A DNA stretch of 64,000 bases from Halocatena pleomorpha (GTDB lineage Archaea; Halobacteriota; Halobacteria; Halobacteriales; Haloarculaceae), in the NCBI RefSeq assembly GCF_003862495.1, contig NZ_RRCH01000031.1:1-64000 (forward strand). The letters run 5' to 3'. This document shows, one piece after another, positions 60,447-64,000 of the stretch. The position numbers and the translations under genes were made by a program. Each line of letters opens with the position of its first letter. Positions within the stretch are counted from its first letter, which is position 1. A model generated the notes under the pieces. The model did no database searches and was not told the DNA's origin. It saw only the letters and a program-made list of their open reading frames with translations.

Positions 60447-61142
60447 TCATCTGTGAGGGCTTTTATACTCGACAAGGGAGTGCTCGATGAGCCACGCCTG
60501 TGCGCGCCGCAGACGTTCCGACAGCGACGACGCGGAGATCCCCAGCGTGGTGGCAACCTCTGTGAGCGTCGCGGTTCTGGGAATCTCGAAATATCCCATC
60601 TCGTAGGCGGTGTACAAGGCCTCACGCTGGCAGTCGGTCATTTTCGTCGGTTCGTTCCGGCTCTCCCCTAGGGTGGACTCCGTGAGGCGGTGAACGGAGA
60701 ACGAGGCGGCGTTTTCGCGCCAGAACGCACAGTATTCGAGAAAGGCCGCCCGGTCAGCGAACCACCGCCGTTGAACCCACCCCTCTGGGACGACGGTGAT
60801 GCGCTCGACGATCGACTCGTTGTCCGACAGCGCCCGAAGCCGTTCAGGTTGAGAGACAGTGGTTCCGAGCTGTTCCTCCATGGAAGCCGCCGGCAGCAGC
60901 TGATACTCCCGTGTGCTCCGTCCGCGGGCAATCAGCGAATGGGAGCGAACGAACGTCGACGCCTCGAACGCCCGTTCTAATGCCCCGAACGCCTCACCCG
61001 TGGCCCGAGTGACAAATGGCGGAAGGCCGGCCTGGTTTGGCTGACCCACCGTCAGATCGAGCGTCATTTCAGGAACGGCGGTCGCAACGTCGGTGAGCGG
61101 GAGCCGCCGGTATGTAACCTGATATTCGGCAATGAGACCCAT
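60447..61142 (-). CDS. HTH_10 (bacterio-opsin activator-like) regulator
   Basis: The 231-aa protein ends with the HTH_10 module characteristic of haloarchaeal Bat-type activators: KMTDCQREALYTAYEMGYFEIPRTATLTEVATTLGISASSLSERLRRAQAWLIEHSL (about residues 168-225). The N-terminal part is a beta-rich sensor-like domain with no identified ligand motif. It is divergent from an aminotransferase across a 222-bp region containing a dyad, and followed by an alpha/beta hydrolase; it may regulate either neighbour. Confidence 0.88.
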   Translation of the reverse strand: MGLIAEYQVTYRRLPLTDVATAVPEMTLDLTVGQPNQAGLPPFVTRATGEAFGALERAFEASTFVRSHSLIARGRSTREYQLLPAASMEEQLGTTVSQPERLRALSDNESIVERITVVPEGWVQRRWFADRAAFLEYCAFWRENAASFSVHRLTESTLGESRNEPTKMTDCQREALYTAYEMGYFEIPRTATLTEVATTLGISASSLSERLRRAQAWLIEHSLVEYKSPHR

Positions 61143-61200
61143 CCCACTCGATCACGAACCGAGAGGAACATACACGTATTGATCGGATGTCGTACGATTA

Positions 61201-61219
61201 CGGCTGGACAGTACAGCCG
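61201..61219. promoter_or_regulatory. dyad in divergent HTH_10/aminotransferase region
   Basis: CGGCTG-GACAGTA-CAGCCG is a perfect 6-bp dyad with a 7-nt spacer, 58 bp upstream of the HTH_10 start codon. A candidate operator for that regulator or its neighbour; function is inference. Confidence 0.35.
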
Positions 61220-61364
61220 ATGGGACGGGACGCGACCACCGTGACCGTCGTCGTCTCCGAAAACGGTGTGTAACGGATCCGATGCAGTTCGTCTCGACGG
61301 CACCCGCGTGCGTCCCTTTCGACCGCATCGAAAGCGACAGGAACGGCCACACACGAGGAAAGGT

Positions 61365-62468
61365 ATGGAGTACGATCGGCCGCTGTTCTATCACGTCATG
61401 GAGTACGCGGCGGCGGCAGAGCGCGACACCGTGGATATGGTGAGCGGTAATCCGGACTGGGGACCGCCGGACGCGCTTCGAGAGGGTCTCATCGAGTACG
61501 CGAGCGGCGATCCCAGCCAGTTCCAATATCCACCGAGCGCGGGTCTGTCACAACTCCGCCAAGAGATCGCTGACAGGCGGGCCGTCGAGACGGAGCGGGT
61601 CATCGTCACCAACGGCGCTGGGGAAGCCAATCACCTCTCGATGGCTTCTGGCTTAGAGCACCATTCAGGCGACGAAGTGCTGTTGGCCGACCCTGTTTAC
61701 CCCTACTACGCCGGCCGGACGCGGCTGCTGGGGGCGACACCCACGTTCGTTCCGGCGGACCGAACGGGACAGCTCGATCCGGACCGGGTACGCGAGGCGG
61801 CGAGTGAGGAGACGGCACTGATCGTCGTGAACAGCCCGAACAACCCGACGGGAGCGGTGTACGACCGGGATACGATGACTTCGCTCGTCGCCATCGCGGA
61901 AGCGAACGACGCGCTGGTGGTGAGCGATGAGGTGTACGACCATTTCGATTACACTGGCACCTTCGAGAGCGCGCTGTCGATCGACTCAGAGCACCGGATC
62001 GTGACGAACTCCTTCTCGAAATCGCTGGGCATCACAGGACTCCGCGTCGGATACGCCATCCTCCCAGAACGGTTGGTCGAGTCGATTCGAACCCGCCACA
62101 TGCTCACGAACGTCGCCGGCAGCCGTCCCGCCCAGCACGCCGTTTACCGGGCACTCCGGGACACCGACCGCTCGTACTACGAACGAAACCGTGAGCGACT
62201 GCGCGACCGGATTGAAACGTTCACCGAAGCACTCGACGCGATCGGGGCGGAGTACACCCGTCCCGACGGCGGCTTTTACGTGCTCGCCCGGTTCGACGGC
62301 GTTCCCGGAACGCTCGAAAACACAAAACAGCTCATCGACGAGGCAGGCGTCGCTGGGATGCCCGGCGAGGCGTTCGGACAGGCGCGATCGGACTGGTTCC
62401 GGTTCGCGCTCGTCACCCAACGAGTCGACGACGCGGCTACCCGGCTCGAAGCCTTCATATCCGGCTGA
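61365..62468 (+). CDS. PLP-dependent aminotransferase (class I/II)
   Basis: The 367-aa enzyme starts at ATG 61365. ITNGAGEANHLSM with SNPNNPTG-type (VVNSPNNPTGAVYDRD), VVSDEVYDHF, and the PLP-Lys motif SFSKSLGITGLRVGY (Lys near residue 222) are complete. It resembles AspC/HisC-type class I aminotransferases; amino-donor specificity cannot be read from sequence. It is divergent from the HTH_10 regulator and followed 64 bp later by the Get3-type ATPase. Confidence 0.88.
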   Translation: MEYDRPLFYHVMEYAAAAERDTVDMVSGNPDWGPPDALREGLIEYASGDPSQFQYPPSAGLSQLRQEIADRRAVETERVIVTNGAGEANHLSMASGLEHHSGDEVLLADPVYPYYAGRTRLLGATPTFVPADRTGQLDPDRVREAASEETALIVVNSPNNPTGAVYDRDTMTSLVAIAEANDALVVSDEVYDHFDYTGTFESALSIDSEHRIVTNSFSKSLGITGLRVGYAILPERLVESIRTRHMLTNVAGSRPAQHAVYRALRDTDRSYYERNRERLRDRIETFTEALDAIGAEYTRPDGGFYVLARFDGVPGTLENTKQLIDEAGVAGMPGEAFGQARSDWFRFALVTQRVDDAATRLEAFISG

Positions 62469-62532
62469 CGACGGTGTGCGCTGTGGAGGGTGAGATCGAC
62501 GGCTACACAAGTTGGGACGGGATAGTCGGCGT

Positions 62533-63648
62533 ATGAGCGACATCGAGGTCGAGGCGGTCGATTCCATCGAAACCATTGACGAGGAGGCGACGGTGGACGA
62601 AACCACCATCCCCTCCGGGGTCGACGCGCCGGAGTACGTCCTCTACGGTGGCAAAGGCGGGGTCGGAAAAACGACGTGTGCGGCCGCAACAGCGCTTGCA
62701 AGCGCGAACGACGGCACACCGACGCTGATCGTCTCAACCGATCCAGCGCACTCGTTATCAGATATCCTTCAACTCCCGGTTCCCAACGAACCGGCGCGCA
62801 TCAGCGAGGAACACCCGTTGTACGGCGTGGAGATCGATCCCGAATCAAACGACGGACAGGGCGGGGCAACCCTCGATGGACTGTTCGATGGACTGGACGG
62901 ACAGGGGTTCGGATTCGGGGTCGGAACGGGAATGGGTATGGGAATGGACGGTGAAAGCGGCGACACCGGGCCGACTGATCAGACTGCTGTTGATTCGGGA
63001 CCGATGTTTCCCGGAGCCGATGAAACGGCCGCTGTACAGCTGTTACTCGAATATTTCGACGATCCCCGATTCGACCGCGTCGTCGTCGACACCGCTCCGA
63101 CCGGCCACACGCTTCGATTGCTGTCTCTGCCCGATATCATGGATTCGATGGTCGGGCGCTTTCTCTCGCTGCGCGAACAGATGCGGGGGGCGCTCGGCTC
63201 AATGCCGGGACCGTTCGGTGCGCCGGACGCCGGTGACGGCATGGATCAGTTGGAGGCGTTCAGCGACCGGATCGAACACCTTCGGTCCGTCCTCCGGGAT
63301 CCGGATCGCACGGAGTTCCGGGTGGTGCTCGTTCCCCAACAGCTGAGCGTCATCGAATCAAAGCGACTGCTCGATCGGCTCGAGGAGTTCGGGATCGCAA
63401 CCGGTACTATCGTCGTCAACCGCGTCACCGAAACCGTCGAGCACCTCTCGGGCGTTGATCAGGGGGAGGTTGTGACACCCAACGTCGACGACTGTACGTT
63501 CTGTCAACACCGATGGGAGAGTCAACAGGAAGCACTCCAGCGCGCCCAATCGGTGTTTCGGGGTCGAGAGATCAAACGCGTCCCGTTGTTCGCGACCGAG
63601 ATCCGTGGTCCTTCGATGCTCCGTCTGGTTGCAACGTGTCTGGATTGA
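62533..63648 (+). CDS. ArsA/Get3-type ATPase
   Basis: The 371-aa protein starts at ATG 62533 with an acidic 30-residue N-tail. The deviant Walker A is YGGKGGVGKTTCAAATALA (near residue 40-58), switch I STDPAHSLSDIL, switch II DTAPTGHTLRLL. A Gly/Met-rich segment (GQGFGFGVGTGMGMGMDG) corresponds to the hydrophobic client-binding insertion of Get3/TRC40. DDCTFCQHRW supplies the CxxC that coordinates zinc between subunits. Thus it is more Get3-like than ArsA-like and may target tail-anchored membrane proteins; several such small proteins occur in the window. Ends 93 bp before a convergent SDR gene. Confidence 0.9.
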   Translation: MSDIEVEAVDSIETIDEEATVDETTIPSGVDAPEYVLYGGKGGVGKTTCAAATALASANDGTPTLIVSTDPAHSLSDILQLPVPNEPARISEEHPLYGVEIDPESNDGQGGATLDGLFDGLDGQGFGFGVGTGMGMGMDGESGDTGPTDQTAVDSGPMFPGADETAAVQLLLEYFDDPRFDRVVVDTAPTGHTLRLLSLPDIMDSMVGRFLSLREQMRGALGSMPGPFGAPDAGDGMDQLEAFSDRIEHLRSVLRDPDRTEFRVVLVPQQLSVIESKRLLDRLEEFGIATGTIVVNRVTETVEHLSGVDQGEVVTPNVDDCTFCQHRWESQQEALQRAQSVFRGREIKRVPLFATEIRGPSMLRLVATCLD

Positions 63649-63741
63649 TTTTCGCCGTGATCGGCGTACAGCCAGACACTCGTGAACCGCCTGTTTGGGA
63701 ACGACAGTCACGACGCCGGACGAAAGCCCAAGAGCAGCACG

Positions 63742-64000
63742 TCACAGCAACCGAAGGAGCTGTCGATACGCCCAATCACGAACGCCGTCCGGGAGGAATC
63801 GTGTTTTGAGCGCCAGTGTCCCGAACGACCCAGCTGGATAGCGCGCGTCGGGGTTAGGCGAGACGCCGGCTTCGAGGATCGTCTCCGCAACCGTTTCGGG
63901 AGGGACGGCGATGGGTGATTGCCCCCCGAACACTTCGGTGTCTTCATAAAACGTGTAGACGGCGTCGTAGCCGTCGGACTGATCGAGTTTCGAGAGTTCG
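63742..64000 (-). CDS. classical SDR oxidoreductase, C-terminal part (runs off edge)
   Basis: Only the last 86 residues are present; the gene continues beyond the right edge. KLDQSDGYDAVYTFYEDTEVFGGQSPIAVPPETVAETILEAGVSPNPDARYPAG followed by LPDGVRDWAYRQLLRLL is the usual C-terminal region of short-chain dehydrogenases related to 17-beta-hydroxysteroid dehydrogenase. Catalytic residues lie outside the window, so activity is not confirmed. The stop is at 63742. Confidence 0.7.
   Translation of the reverse strand, partial: ELSKLDQSDGYDAVYTFYEDTEVFGGQSPIAVPPETVAETILEAGVSPNPDARYPAGSFGTLALKTRFLPDGVRDWAYRQLLRLL

Noticed and set aside
64000-64000. Mobile element at the window edges
   Set aside because: No transposase motif, terminal inverted repeat or target duplication was seen anywhere in the window.

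Overview
The window is chromosomal DNA from an extremely halophilic archaeon (class Halobacteria). Evidence for this is the acidic proteins, a TFB-type basal factor, a thermosome, membrane-anchored LonB, Nre-family repair protein, HTH_10 (Bat-type) regulator, many haloarchaea-only small proteins, Tat/lipobox lipoproteins, TATA boxes about 25 nt before nearly leaderless starts, and an archaeal type-A RNase P RNA. Genus cannot be fixed from the sequence. Coding density is high, the layout is mostly short operons, and I see no insertion sequence, CRISPR array, prophage, tRNA or rRNA gene.

Region by region. 0.05-9 kb: a nucleotide-sugar/polyprenyl-phosphate glycosylation neighbourhood: an atypical SDR, a GalE-type epimerase divergent from a UbiA prenyltransferase of the decaprenyl-phosphate phosphoribosyltransferase type, a PHP protein, a YbhN/AglD-type membrane protein, a GT-C membrane glycosyltransferase and an alkaline-phosphatase-superfamily enzyme. 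9-14.3 kb: housekeeping and information processing (inorganic pyrophosphatase, PadR-like regulator, RNase HI with partner, TFB, Nre repair protein). 14.4-18.2 kb: five genes with successive 4-nt stop/start overlaps (wHTH regulator, PIN-like protein, DUF5788-type protein, PolX, Mut7-C RNase) behind one promoter containing a perfect dyad; this is the most interesting operon in the window. 18.2-20.2 kb: AT-rich stretch with a membrane protein and a secreted trypsin-like protease. 20.2-28.1 kb: CPBP protease/LonB, NMN adenylyltransferase, SAM hydrolase-type enzyme, thermosome, GT2 and a methyltransferase. 28.5-37.4 kb: small regulators, MBL hydrolase, YkgJ protein, archaetidylserine-synthase-like enzyme, TRAM protein, stomatin/NfeD pair, methionyl-tRNA synthetase. 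37.4-47 kb: VTT membrane protein, three HExxH lipoproteins, RNase P RNA, nicotinate phosphoribosyltransferase, NhaC antiporter, isochorismatase-type hydrolase. 47-51.7 kb: thioesterase, MDR oxidoreductase, M23-like protein, lipoate-ligase-like protein, dihydroorotase. 51.7-58.9 kb: complete peptide-type ABC transporter with a fused, heavily inserted double ATPase. 58.9-64 kb: CinA-type amidase, alpha/beta hydrolase, HTH_10 regulator divergent from an aminotransferase, Get3-type ATPase, and an SDR running off the right edge.

Functional themes that recur: lipid-linked sugar assembly and surface glycoprotein/lipoprotein maintenance; protein quality control (LonB, CPBP, thermosome, stomatin/NfeD, Get3); NAD metabolism spread over several loci (NadM, PncB, an isochorismatase-type hydrolase, CinA/PncC-type amidase); and nucleic-acid repair or processing (RNase HI, Nre, PolX, Mut7-C, RNase P). 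All functions are assigned from motifs read by eye; no database search was run.
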